Origin: Arthrobacter sp. zg-Y20
GTDB lineage: Bacteria; Actinomycetota; Actinomycetes; Actinomycetales; Micrococcaceae
Assembly: GCF_030142075.1 (NCBI RefSeq)
Contig: NZ_CP126241.1
Coordinates: forward strand, 2,356,001 to 2,420,000
Direction: 5' to 3'
DNA length: 64,000 bases
Shown here: positions 42,598 through 50,894 of the stretch, piece by piece
Numbering within the stretch: the stretch's first letter is position 1
Layout of the letters: each line of letters opens with the position of its first letter
Program-made: the position numbers and the translations under genes
Notes under the pieces: model-generated
What the model saw: only the letters and a program-made list of their open reading frames with translations
The model's database searches: none
Told to the model about the DNA's origin: nothing

Positions 42598-43614
42598 CTA
42601 CTGCGAAGCCCGGGGCCAAATCCCGCCGAGAGTCTGGAGGAACTCCGCTTCGGAGAGGACCTCAATCCGCTGGCCCCGCTCATGCAGGTCCAGGACGCGC
42701 CGGGCCTTGCCGGTCAGGCGTCCGCTGCGAAGGTCCGCCGGTTCGAAGCCGTCGCCAACCACCAGCACCGTGGTTGCGCGTGTGACGTTGCTGGCCGTCC
42801 GGGCGCCTACCTCCGCGGCACGGTCCTTGGCGCTCTGGCGGGCCATTCCCAGGTTTCCGGTGAAGACCACGGTCTGCCCGTACAAGGGATGGGCGGGGTC
42901 CGCGAGCGGGTTGGGCGGCGGGTTCTCCCCTTCGGACGGCCATCCGGTCCAGGCAGTCCCCGCTGCAGCCGCCGTCCCGGTGCCCTTAGCCATGGCGTCA
43001 CGGGTGGCTTTGGACAGCTCATGCTGGCCCGGCACATAGGCGGGCAGCCTGGAAGCCTGCATGCCCTGGCGGAGGAAAAAGTCCGGCATGGAGGAGGCCC
43101 CGCAGCGCCGGGCAATGTCCACCATGATTCCGGCACAGGCACGGGCGTCTTCTGTGGCGTCGTGGTGGTTCAGCAGCGGAACGCCTGCCGCTTCTGCGGC
43201 GAAGGGCAGCGAGTGCGAGGGCAGCTGGTAGGTGCGGCGGGAATGGACCACCGTGCAGGTGTAGTCGTACGCCGGGCCGGCCAGCCCGGATACTTCCAGC
43301 GCGGACCGGATCACCCCCATGTCGAAGGCCGCATTGTGCGCCACCAGGAGGTCATCCCCGATGAACGCCCCGATCTCGGGAAAAAGCTCGCCAAAGCGGG
43401 GAGCTCCGGCCACCATCTCCGGTTCAATGCCGTGGATGCGCACATTGCGCCGGTCAAAGTAGTCGTGCCCCTCGGGCGGCCGCATCAGCCAGGAAGTCTC
43501 TTCGACCACCTGTCCGCCGCGGACCCGGACCAGGCCCACCGAGCACGGTGAACCGCGGAATCCGTTGGCGGTTTCAAAGTCGATCGCGGTGAAGTTCAGT
43601 CCCGCGTTAAGCAT
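42598..43614 (-). CDS. DEDDh exonuclease with C-terminal BRCT domain
   Basis: A 338-residue protein. The exonuclease domain (about 5-170) is of the DNA polymerase III epsilon/DnaQ type with Asp12 and Glu14 (IDFETAN), Asp98 (VAHNAAFD), His151 and Asp156 (HDATEDA), a complete DEDDh set. After a linker, a BRCT domain (about 245-325, GQTVVFTGNLG) follows, as in NAD-dependent DNA ligase C-termini. It probably trims DNA 3' ends during repair, with BRCT mediating contacts. The ATG overlaps the stop of the upstream dedA gene by eight bases. Confidence 0.9.
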   Translation of the reverse strand: MLNAGLNFTAIDFETANGFRGSPCSVGLVRVRGGQVVEETSWLMRPPEGHDYFDRRNVRIHGIEPEMVAGAPRFGELFPEIGAFIGDDLLVAHNAAFDMGVIRSALEVSGLAGPAYDYTCTVVHSRRTYQLPSHSLPFAAEAAGVPLLNHHDATEDARACAGIMVDIARRCGASSMPDFFLRQGMQASRLPAYVPGQHELSKATRDAMAKGTGTAAAAGTAWTGWPSEGENPPPNPLADPAHPLYGQTVVFTGNLGMARQSAKDRAAEVGARTASNVTRATTVLVVGDGFEPADLRSGRLTGKARRVLDLHERGQRIEVLSEAEFLQTLGGIWPRASQ

Positions 43615-44398
43615 CTTCGCCGGTCACCGGCTTCCGCCGTGAGCTGCGGACCTTGGCAGCAACGAACCACACAGCCGCAATGACAACCGCTGCAATGACG
43701 ATCTTCTGGAAAACACCGGCGTAGGCCTCAACGAGGTGCCAGCTTTCGCCCAGATAGTAGCCGGCCAGAATGAAGATGGTGTTCCAGATCAGGCTGCCGG
43801 CAGTAGTGAGCGCGGAAAAGGTCAGCAGGCCCATCCGTTCAATGCCTGCGGGAATGGAAATGAGGCTGCGGAACAGCGGAATCATCCGGCCAAAGAACAC
43901 CGCTTTATAGCCGTGGCGTTCAAACCAGGCCTCCACCTTGTCCACATCTTCCAGGTCCACCAGGGGAACCTTGGCCACCACCCGGCGCATCCGGTCCCGG
44001 CCGAGCCAGGCACCCAGCCCGTAAAGGGCCAGCGCGCCGAGAACCGAACCCAGCGTGGTCCAGAACAAGGCAGCCGTGAGGGAAAAGCTTCCCTGGCTGG
44101 CGGTGAAGCCGGCCAGCGGAAGGATAATTTCGCTCGGCAGCGGCGGAAACAGGTTTTCCAGCGCAATGGCCAGGCCTGCACCGGGGGCACCGATGCTTTC
44201 CATCATGCCGACAGCCCAGTCTGCGACCCCGCCAAGGGCGGAGGGCTCCGCTGCGGCCTGCTCCGCGGCAACCTGCCCTTCGACAGGAGGCTCGACGACG
44301 GCGGCGGGAGCGGCAGGAGGCTCGACGACGGCGGTGCCGGCGGAGAACTCGAAGAAAGTCGGGGAGGTGGCTGCGGGAACGGCTTCAGTAATAGTCAT
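43607..44398 (-). CDS. DedA/VTT family membrane protein
   Basis: A 263-residue integral membrane protein. After a variable Ala/Pro/Glu-rich N-terminus (about 1-55) containing the repeated VVEPP motif, the VTT core has ENLFPPLPSEIILPLAG and GRMIPLFRSLISIPAGIERM, the two conserved blocks of DedA proteins. DedA-family proteins are linked to lipid-carrier (for example undecaprenyl phosphate) or phospholipid flipping and to membrane homeostasis. It is the first gene of a two-gene unit with the exonuclease; the pairing seems functionally unrelated. Confidence 0.9.
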   Translation of the reverse strand: MTITEAVPAATSPTFFEFSAGTAVVEPPAAPAAVVEPPVEGQVAAEQAAAEPSALGGVADWAVGMMESIGAPGAGLAIALENLFPPLPSEIILPLAGFTASQGSFSLTAALFWTTLGSVLGALALYGLGAWLGRDRMRRVVAKVPLVDLEDVDKVEAWFERHGYKAVFFGRMIPLFRSLISIPAGIERMGLLTFSALTTAGSLIWNTIFILAGYYLGESWHLVEAYAGVFQKIVIAAVVIAAVWFVAAKVRSSRRKPVTGEDA

Positions 44399-44506
44399 CT
44401 CGCGCTCAATTCTGCCCCAGCCCCCTGCGCCGGGCAGAATCCCGGGACCCCTCCCCGGCGTGTTTGGGACACATCACACACCGTGGCCCCGGGATTCGGA
44501 GACGGG

Positions 44507-45133
44507 CTACCCTTCCGCAGCCAGTGTGCGGACCAATGCCGGAAGCAAGGCACGGAAGGCCTGGCCGCGGTGGCTGATGGCGTTCTTTTCCGCGCTGCTC
44601 AGTTCCGCGCAGCTGCGCTCGGAACCGGCTGGAACCAGGATGGGATCGTAGCCAAAACCGCCGTCCCCCCGGCGCTCGGTGAGCAGGGTTCCGCGCAGTT
44701 CGCCCCGCTCCACGGTTTCCGAGCCGTCCGGGCCGGCCAGCGCCGCGGCGCACACAAAGGCGGCCCCGCGGTGCTCGGCGGAAATGTCCCCCAACTGGGC
44801 CAGCAGCAGGTCCAGGTTCGCGGCGTCGTCGCCGTGCCGGCCGGACCAGCGGGCGGAGAAGATGCCCGGCGCTCCGCCCAGGACGTCCACGGACAGGCCG
44901 GAATCGTCCGCCACCGCGGGCAGGCCCGTGGCGGCGGCAACCGCATGGGCCTTGAGCAGTGCGTTCTCTTCGAACGTCACGCCTGTCTCGGCGACGTCGG
45001 GAACCCCGGCGGCCGCGGCGTCGATCACCTGCGTGTCCACGTCGAGCCCGGGCACCTGCCCGCGCAGCAGTTCGCGCAGTTCACGCAGCTTGCCCGGATT
45101 GCGGGTGGCCAGGACCAGGCGTGCCTGTGCCAT
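44507..45133 (-). CDS. rdgB: Non-canonical purine NTP pyrophosphatase (RdgB/HAM1)
   Basis: A 208-residue housecleaning enzyme that hydrolyses dITP, ITP and XTP to monophosphates, keeping damaged purines out of DNA and RNA. Motifs are LVLATRNPGKLREL at the N-terminus, TFEENALLKAHAVA, VADDSGLSVDVLGGAPGIFSAR, GYDPI and SHRGQAF. The ATG directly follows the stop of rph (TAAATG), so the two are co-translated. The same pair occurs in mycobacteria. Confidence 0.96.
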   Translation of the reverse strand: MAQARLVLATRNPGKLRELRELLRGQVPGLDVDTQVIDAAAAGVPDVAETGVTFEENALLKAHAVAAATGLPAVADDSGLSVDVLGGAPGIFSARWSGRHGDDAANLDLLLAQLGDISAEHRGAAFVCAAALAGPDGSETVERGELRGTLLTERRGDGGFGYDPILVPAGSERSCAELSSAEKNAISHRGQAFRALLPALVRTLAAEG

Positions 45134-45898
45134 TTATGCCGTACCCAGGGTCTGCCGCTGGATGGCGGCCAGTTCGGCGGTGCCCTGCAGCGCCAGGTCC
45201 AGCAGCGCGTCCAGTTCGGCGCGGTCGAAGGGAGCGCCCTCGGCGGTTCCCTGCACCTCCACGAACTTGCCCGAGCCGGTGACCACAACGTTCATGTCGG
45301 TTTCCGCCCGCACGTCTTCGACATAGGGCAGGTCAAGCATGGGCACGCCGTCGATGATGCCCACGCTGATGGCGGCAACGGTGTCCAGCAGCGGGGACGC
45401 GTTGCGGGCAATAAGCTTGTTGTCCTTGGCCCAGGCCACTGCGTCGGCGAGGGCCACATAGGCCCCGGTGATGGCTGCGGTACGGGTGCCGCCGTCGGCC
45501 TGCAGGACGTCGCAGTCCAGCACGATCGTGTTCTCGCCGAGTGCCTTGGTATCGATGATGGAACGCAGCGAGCGCCCGATCAGCCGGGAAATCTCATGGG
45601 TGCGGCCGCCCAGTTTGCCCTTCACGGACTCGCGGTCATTGCGGGTGTTGGTGGCGCGGGGAAGCATGGCGTATTCGGCGGTGACCCAGCCCTTGCCTTC
45701 GCCCTTGAGCCAGCGCGGCACGCCGGGCGTGAGTGACGCGGTGCACAGCACGCGCGTGTTGCCGAACTCGATCAGGGCCGAGCCTTCGGCCTGCTTCGAC
45801 CAGCCGCGGGTGATGGTGATGCTGCGCAGCTGGTCCGGGGTACGTCCGTCCGCGCGCACGAGGCCGGCGGACGGGACGGGAGTGGAGGCGGTAGTCAT
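45134..45898 (-). CDS. rph: Ribonuclease PH
   Basis: A 254-residue phosphorolytic 3'-5' exoribonuclease that trims tRNA 3' ends. Landmarks are [18 protein letters not shown], the middle segment NTRNDRE and the conserved [13 protein letters not shown]; the length is normal. TAGACT at 45905-45910 ends six bases before the ATG, so rph has its own leaderless promoter in addition to any read-through from the phosphodiesterase gene 27 bases upstream. Forms a unit with rdgB. Confidence 0.96.
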   Translation of the reverse strand: MTTASTPVPSAGLVRADGRTPDQLRSITITRGWSKQAEGSALIEFGNTRVLCTASLTPGVPRWLKGEGKGWVTAEYAMLPRATNTRNDRESVKGKLGGRTHEISRLIGRSLRSIIDTKALGENTIVLDCDVLQADGGTRTAAITGAYVALADAVAWAKDNKLIARNASPLLDTVAAISVGIIDGVPMLDLPYVEDVRAETDMNVVVTGSGKFVEVQGTAEGAPFDRAELDALLDLALQGTAELAAIQRQTLGTA

Positions 45899-45925
45899 GG
45901 CTTCAGTCTATCGCCGGGACTGCGG

Positions 45926-46771
45926 CTAGACGCTGCGCGCCTTCTGCACCGCCAACGGCTCCGCGAAGGGACTGCCGACGTCGTAAGACACCCCGGCCAC
46001 GGCCACCGCGAGGTCACCTGTGTAGGAGCCGCGGGCCTCGGCCACGCTGAGGCTGGCGTCATTCCAAACCGGCAGGTGCGTGAGCAGCAGCCGGCGCGCA
46101 TTGGCGGCAGTGGCCGCAGCCCCAGCACGGCGCCCGGTCAGGTGCACACCCTCGATCGCGTCGTCGCGGCCCTCGTGGAAGGCAGCTTCGCAGAGGAAGA
46201 CGTCGGCGTCCCGGGCAGCTGCTTCCAGCCCAGGGCAGGAGTCAGTGTCCCCGGAATAAGCCAGGGTCCGCAGGGTGGATACGCCGTCGGCATCCAAGCT
46301 GCGGGCTTCGACCCGCAGCGCGTAGGCTTCTTCGGCGGGGTGCCGGACTGGATACGGGGTGATGCTGAAGGGCCCGATCTCCACGGTGCCGCCCGGCGTC
46401 CAGTTGCTGAACTCGAAGTCCTCGTGCATCCCCGGATCCAGCTCCAGGCCGTAGGCGGTAGCCATTCGGTCTGCGGTAGCCGCTGGTCCCCACACCTTGA
46501 TCCGGTCCCGGTTCCAGCCCGAGGGATCCCAGTGCACCGCCACGTGCAGCCCGCACAGGTCCATGCAGTGGTCGGGGTGCAGGTGGGTCAGCAGGACGGC
46601 ATCAATGTCCCGCAGGTCCATGTAGCGCTGCAGGGCCCCCAGGGACCCGTTGCCCAGGTCCAGCAGGATCCGCCAGTCGCGCACGCCGTCGTTGGCGGTC
46701 ACGAGATAGCACGACGCCGGCGAGGCGGGGCCGGGAAAGGAGCCGCTGCAGCCCACAATGGTCAGTTTCAT
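45926..46771 (-). CDS. MBL-fold phosphodiesterase (Rv1339-like)
   Basis: A 281-residue metallo-beta-lactamase-fold hydrolase of the RNase Z/cyclic-nucleotide phosphodiesterase group. The metal motif HLHPDH is at 63-68, and further ligands are in YSGDTDSC and EAAFHEG. Its position between murI and rph is the same as Mycobacterium tuberculosis Rv1339, which has been reported as an atypical class II cAMP phosphodiesterase, so lowering cyclic nucleotide levels is the best guess; RNase Z activity is the alternative. The ATG overlaps the murI stop by four bases (ATGA). Confidence 0.85.
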   Translation of the reverse strand: MKLTIVGCSGSFPGPASPASCYLVTANDGVRDWRILLDLGNGSLGALQRYMDLRDIDAVLLTHLHPDHCMDLCGLHVAVHWDPSGWNRDRIKVWGPAATADRMATAYGLELDPGMHEDFEFSNWTPGGTVEIGPFSITPYPVRHPAEEAYALRVEARSLDADGVSTLRTLAYSGDTDSCPGLEAAARDADVFLCEAAFHEGRDDAIEGVHLTGRRAGAAATAANARRLLLTHLPVWNDASLSVAEARGSYTGDLAVAVAGVSYDVGSPFAEPLAVQKARSV

Positions 46772-47757
46772 GCGGTGCCGTTCCAGGAGGCGCCGCTCTG
46801 CGCCCCCATGTGTTCGGGGGCGTCTGCCCGTGCTGCGGCAATCATCTGCGGGGTGACCCGCGCCATGCTGCCGGTGGGGTAATGCGCTGCCACGTGGTCA
46901 ACGTGCTGGACGCTGAGGACCTCGGGGCCAAGGAAACGCCGGGCGAGCAGCTCGAAGGAAGCCGAATCCCCGGTTGCGACGAAGGTGTGCTGCGGGGGTG
47001 TCTGCGAACGGCGTTCGATGCCGTGGGAAATCAGGGCCCGGTAGACGTCTTTGGCAGTTTCCTCGGCGCTGGACACCAGGGTCACGCCGTCGCCCATTAC
47101 GTAGGAAATCACGCCGGTGAGCAGCGGATAGTGGGTGCAGCCGAGGACGAGGGTGTCCACGTCCTTCGCCCGCAGCGGAGCGAGGTATTCCTCGGCGGTG
47201 GCGAGCACGTCCGGGCCGGAGGTAATGCCGGCCTCCACGAACTCGACGAAAGCGGGGCAGGCCACGGAGGAGACCGTCAGGTGCGGCGCGGCAGCGAAAG
47301 TATCGTCGTAGGCCCGCGAGCCCACGGTGGCGGCGGTGCCGATGACGCCGATCCGTCCGGTGCGGGTGGCCGCGACGGCGCGGCGGACGGCCGGCTGGAT
47401 GACCTCTATGACCGGGATACCGTACCGGCGGGTGTAGCGTTCACGGGCGTCACGCAGGACGGCGGCGGAGGCAGTGTTGCAGGCAATGACCAGGAGCTTG
47501 ACGCCGGAGTCCACCAGCTCGTCCATCACGCCCAGCGCGTTGGCCCGCACTTCGGCAATGGGCAGCGGCCCGTACGGTCCCTTGGCGGTGTCCCCCACGT
47601 ACATGATGGCTTCGTTGGGCAGCTGGTCCAGGACGGCGCGTGCCACGGTCAGGCCGCCCACCCCGGAGTCGAAAATGCCGATGGGTGCGTCCGACTTGCC
47701 CTCTGACTTCCCAGACGGTTGTGCTGCAGCGGACGGATCGACCCGGTTCGAACTCAT
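46768..47757 (-). CDS. murI: Glutamate racemase
   Basis: Makes D-glutamate for peptidoglycan by a cofactor-independent two-cysteine mechanism. From ATG 47757 the protein has 329 residues, with a 25-residue hydrophilic N-terminal extension before the core [12 protein letters not shown] (Asp30, Ser31). The catalytic cysteines are Cys93 (ACNTAS) and the one in GCTHYPLL (about 204). An in-frame start 13 codons upstream gives an unlikely Cys/Arg-rich leader. The gene is first in a tight unit with the phosphodiesterase. Confidence 0.95.
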   Translation of the reverse strand: MSSNRVDPSAAAQPSGKSEGKSDAPIGIFDSGVGGLTVARAVLDQLPNEAIMYVGDTAKGPYGPLPIAEVRANALGVMDELVDSGVKLLVIACNTASAAVLRDARERYTRRYGIPVIEVIQPAVRRAVAATRTGRIGVIGTAATVGSRAYDDTFAAAPHLTVSSVACPAFVEFVEAGITSGPDVLATAEEYLAPLRAKDVDTLVLGCTHYPLLTGVISYVMGDGVTLVSSAEETAKDVYRALISHGIERRSQTPPQHTFVATGDSASFELLARRFLGPEVLSVQHVDHVAAHYPTGSMARVTPQMIAAARADAPEHMGAQSGASWNGTA

Positions 47758-47863
47758 AATGTAACGACAATAGTCCTCCCCGCGGCGCCCGCACATTCAC
47801 CGACGCGTGCCGTTGCTCACAGCCCAAGCCGGTATTGCGGGCCGGTAAAGCGCCAGTTCAGCG

Positions 47864-48418
47864 TCAGTTCAGGGTGTCGAGCAGCGCCTGCATCAGTGTT
47901 TCCTGCAGCCATGTGACGAAGTTGTACACCAGGGCCAGGTAGCCGTCCACGTCCTGTGCCTTGGACGGGTCCGTTATGTCGTGCAGCCGTTCAGCGTCCT
48001 CATCGTCGGCCAGGCCCAGGCGGTCGCCCAGCACCAGCCGGACGTCGTTCAGGGCGCGGGCAAAGAGCCGGGCCTGCTCCGCGTCCAGCCGCAGCGGGCC
48101 GGTTTCCAGCTGCAGGGCAGCCGCGCGCAGGGCCGCCTGCTTCGATTCGCGCAGGCTGCGTTCGGTGAACCGGCGGAACTCCAGGGCGTCGTCTTCCGCC
48201 TCGGTGCCGTTAGGCAGCAGCCGCAGCAGCGCCGGGTCCTCCGGGGCAACGGCGGACGGATCGATCCCCACCATTGCCGCAAGGGGATCTGCGTCCGCTG
48301 CCGTGTCCGGTTCCAGCAGGGACTGCACATCGGCGAAGAGCTTGCGCAGCAGGTCCCGCTCCCCCGGTTCCAGGTTGGCGGTGATGCCCTTGCGGGTGAG
48401 CTTGAATCCGGTTGCCAC
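47864..48418 (-). CDS. DUF2017 family protein
   Basis: A 184-residue, mainly helical acidic protein of the DUF2017 family, found beside clpS across Actinobacteria (Rv1332 in Mycobacterium tuberculosis). The N-terminal block FKLTRKGITANLEPGERDLLRKLF and the C-terminal YLALVYNFVTWLQETLM are the conserved parts. It starts at GTG 48418 and lies 73 bases downstream of clpS. No biochemical role is known to me; steady linkage with clpS suggests a part in ClpP-related proteolysis or its control. Confidence 0.85.
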   Translation of the reverse strand: MATGFKLTRKGITANLEPGERDLLRKLFADVQSLLEPDTAADADPLAAMVGIDPSAVAPEDPALLRLLPNGTEAEDDALEFRRFTERSLRESKQAALRAAALQLETGPLRLDAEQARLFARALNDVRLVLGDRLGLADDEDAERLHDITDPSKAQDVDGYLALVYNFVTWLQETLMQALLDTLN

Positions 48419-48491
48419 GATATCCGTTCTGTTGTGCGTTTCGTCAGCAGCTGTTGAAGTACCGGTGCCTGTTTAAGGGCCCGGGAGCCGG

Positions 48492-48800
48492 CTAAGCTGC
48501 ATCCGCCTTCTGGAAGGTGGCCCACAGCCCGTAGGAGTGCATCGCCAGTGTGTCGCGTTCAGCGGCCTCCCGGGAGCCGGTGGCCACCACCGACTTTCCG
48601 GCCTGGTGCACCTCCATCATGAGCCGGTGCGCCTTGGCCTCCGAGTAGTTGAAGTAGCTCTGGAAGACGTAACTGACATAGCTCATGAGGTTCACCGGGT
48701 CATTCCACACGATCACCACCCAAGGGACGTCCACGGCGGTAAGGGATTCGGTCTCCTCACGTATCAGGGTGTCCGTGCCGGGTGCAGTGCTGGTAGCCAT
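48492..48800 (-). CDS. clpS: ATP-dependent Clp protease adaptor ClpS
   Basis: A 102-residue adaptor that delivers N-degron substrates to ClpC-ClpP. The binding pocket residues WNDPVNLMSYVSYVF and the later HQAGKSVV and EAAERDTLAMHSYGL are typical. A clear leaderless promoter is present: TACAAT at 48808-48813 ends seven bases before the ATG, with no ribosome site. It is divergent from pncB and upstream of the DUF2017 gene. Confidence 0.95.
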   Translation of the reverse strand: MATSTAPGTDTLIREETESLTAVDVPWVVIVWNDPVNLMSYVSYVFQSYFNYSEAKAHRLMMEVHQAGKSVVATGSREAAERDTLAMHSYGLWATFQKADAA

Positions 48801-48886
48801 GGCTTCAATTGTAGTGAGGATTCAGTGCCGAACTGCCGCGGCGGCGTCTTCTCCCCAATCGGGATAAGCGGGTTAGAGTTTTGCCT

Positions 48887-50212
48887 GTGAACAGTCCCGC
48901 CGCTTGGCATTCCCCAAACTCCGCCCTGTATACGGATCATTACGAGCTGACCATGCTCCAGGCCGCCCTGCATTCGGGCACGGCCTCCCGCCGCTCCGTC
49001 TTCGAGGTTTTCGCCCGGCGCCTGCCCGACGGCCGCCGCTACGGTGTTGCTGCCGGAACCGGCCGCATCCTGGAAGCCCTGGAAAACTTCCGGTTCGATG
49101 CACCGCAGCTGGATTTCCTGGCCCGCACCAACGTGGTGGACGAGCGCACCCTCGCCTGGCTGGCGGATTTCCGTTTCTCGGGCAACATCTACGGGTACGC
49201 CGAGGGCGAAGCCTATTTCCCGCAGTCGCCCCTGCTAATTGTCGAGTCCAGCTTCGGGGAAGCGTGCATCCTGGAAACCATGCTGCTGTCCATGCTCAAC
49301 CATGACAGTGCCATCGCCTCTGCCGCCTCCCGCATGACCTCGGCCGCAGACGGCCGCCCCTGCATTGAAATGGGCTCGCGCCGCACCCATGAGGAAGCAG
49401 CCGTGGCCGCAGCCCGGGCCGCGGTAATTGCCGGCTTCAACAGCACATCGAACCTGGAAGCAGGCCTGCGCTACGGACTCAAGACCGTAGGCACGGCGGC
49501 GCACTCCTTCACCCTGCTGCACGACTCCGAGAAGGAAGCCTTCACGGCGCAGACCGCCGCCCTGGGCATGGGCACCTCGCTGCTGGTGGACACGTACGAC
49601 GTCGAACAGGGCGTCCGCAACGCGGTGGAAGTGGCCGGACCGGCGCTGGGCGGCGTCCGCCTTGATTCCGGGGACCTGGTGGCGCAGGCCCGCTGGGTGC
49701 GGGACCTGCTCGATGACCTGGGCAACACCGGCACCCGCATCATGGTCACCTCCGACCTGGACGAGTACGCCATCGCGGCCCTGGCCTCGGCGCCGGTGGA
49801 CACCTACGGCGTCGGGACCTCCCTGGTCACCGGCTCCGGCGCGCCAACCGCCGGCATGGTCTACAAACTGGTCAGCCGCGAGGGTGATGACCATGAGTTT
49901 GTTTCCGTGGCCAAGGCGGCCAAGAACAAGGCTTCGCGCGGCGGGCGCAAGTACGCCATGCGCCGGCTGAACGAACACGGCACGGCAACCGCCGAGGTGG
50001 TGGGAATCGGCCACGCCCCGGCCGACGACGGCAACGACCGTCCGCTGCTGCACCAGTTCGTTGCCGATGGAGAGATCCTGCCCGGCTGGACCGGGCCCGA
50101 GGCCGTCACGCGTGCCGCCCGGCGGCACGCAGAATCCCTGGCCGAACTGCCCACCTCGGTAAACCGCCTGCAGCGCGGCGAACCGGCAATCCCCACCGAA
50201 TACGAGGAGTAA
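48887..50212 (+). CDS. pncB: Nicotinate phosphoribosyltransferase
   Basis: Converts nicotinate and PRPP to nicotinate mononucleotide in the Preiss-Handler NAD salvage pathway. The 441-residue protein begins with the conserved ALYTDHYELTMLQAAL and contains GSRRTHEEAA, RLDSGDL (phosphate-binding region) and GVGTSLVTG. I start at GTG 48887 because TAGAGT (48874-48879) ends seven bases upstream; a TTG two codons earlier is possible. It is followed two bases later by pncA, so the two salvage steps are co-expressed. Confidence 0.94.
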   Translation: MNSPAAWHSPNSALYTDHYELTMLQAALHSGTASRRSVFEVFARRLPDGRRYGVAAGTGRILEALENFRFDAPQLDFLARTNVVDERTLAWLADFRFSGNIYGYAEGEAYFPQSPLLIVESSFGEACILETMLLSMLNHDSAIASAASRMTSAADGRPCIEMGSRRTHEEAAVAAARAAVIAGFNSTSNLEAGLRYGLKTVGTAAHSFTLLHDSEKEAFTAQTAALGMGTSLLVDTYDVEQGVRNAVEVAGPALGGVRLDSGDLVAQARWVRDLLDDLGNTGTRIMVTSDLDEYAIAALASAPVDTYGVGTSLVTGSGAPTAGMVYKLVSREGDDHEFVSVAKAAKNKASRGGRKYAMRRLNEHGTATAEVVGIGHAPADDGNDRPLLHQFVADGEILPGWTGPEAVTRAARRHAESLAELPTSVNRLQRGEPAIPTEYEE

Positions 50213-50214
50213 GC

Positions 50215-50832
50215 ATGGCGCGTGCCCTGATCATTGTCGATGTACAAAACGACTTCTGCGAAGGCGGCTCGCTGGCCGTCTCCGGCGGAGCCGACCTTGC
50301 CGGTGAGATCACCGATTACGTGGAAACTTCCGCTGGCCGCTATGACCTGGTGGCCGCCACGCAGGACTGGCACATCGATCCCGGAGCGCACTTCTCCGAG
50401 ACGCCGGACATGGTCAATTCCTGGCCGCGGCACTGCGTGGCCGGCACACGCGGGGCCCAGCCGCACCCTGACCTGGACACCGAACTGGTGGACGCCTTCT
50501 TCCGCAAGGGCCAGTACGAGGCGGCCTACTCCGGCTTCGAGGGCGTGCTGGCCCCGGACGTCGAGGTTCCCCTGGGTGAGCCCGAAGCGGAACCGGACAG
50601 CGGCGAAGAGACGCTGAGCCTGGATGACTGGCTGCGCGACAACGATGTGGACGAGGTGGTGGTCCTGGGCCTGGCCGCCGACTACTGCGTACGTGCCACC
50701 GCCATGGACGCAGTGGCCGCCGGCTACACCACCGCAGTCATTCCGGAACTTTCCCGCGGCATCAACCGGGAATCCACCATGGCCGCCTGGGCGGAACTGG
50801 AAGACGCCGGCGTCGAGATCATCGACCTCTAG
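50215..50832 (+). CDS. pncA: Nicotinamidase (isochorismatase superfamily)
   Basis: Deamidates nicotinamide to nicotinate, feeding pncB just upstream. The 205-residue protein has the catalytic triad Asp9 (VDVQNDF), Lys98 (FRKGQ) and Cys158 (DYCVRA), and metal ligands Asp51, His53 and His59 (DWHIDPGAHF). All match the pyrazinamidase/nicotinamidase family. An acidic insert (about 119-137) separates the halves. GAGGAG precedes the ATG, two bases after the pncB stop. Confidence 0.95.
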   Translation: MARALIIVDVQNDFCEGGSLAVSGGADLAGEITDYVETSAGRYDLVAATQDWHIDPGAHFSETPDMVNSWPRHCVAGTRGAQPHPDLDTELVDAFFRKGQYEAAYSGFEGVLAPDVEVPLGEPEAEPDSGEETLSLDDWLRDNDVDEVVVLGLAADYCVRATAMDAVAAGYTTAVIPELSRGINRESTMAAWAELEDAGVEIIDL

Positions 50833-50843
50833 CAGCACACACA

Positions 50844-50883
50844 CGTGGAAGGGCCGGACGCATATGCGTCCGGCCCTTCCACG
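50844..50883. terminator. Perfect 40-base palindrome after pncA
   Basis: CGTGGAAGGGCCGGACGCAT is followed directly by its own reverse complement. It lies between the convergent pncA and helicase genes and can form a 20-base stem on either strand. There is no U tract, so it may act as a bidirectional terminator or 3'-end stabiliser. Confidence 0.65.
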
Positions 50884-50894
50884 CGTACACGGCG

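Noticed and set aside
42598-43614. Search for an SOS box before the exonuclease-BRCT and dedA genes
   Set aside because: No TCGAAC-N4-GTTCGA sequence is present upstream of 44398, so SOS control is not claimed for this pair.
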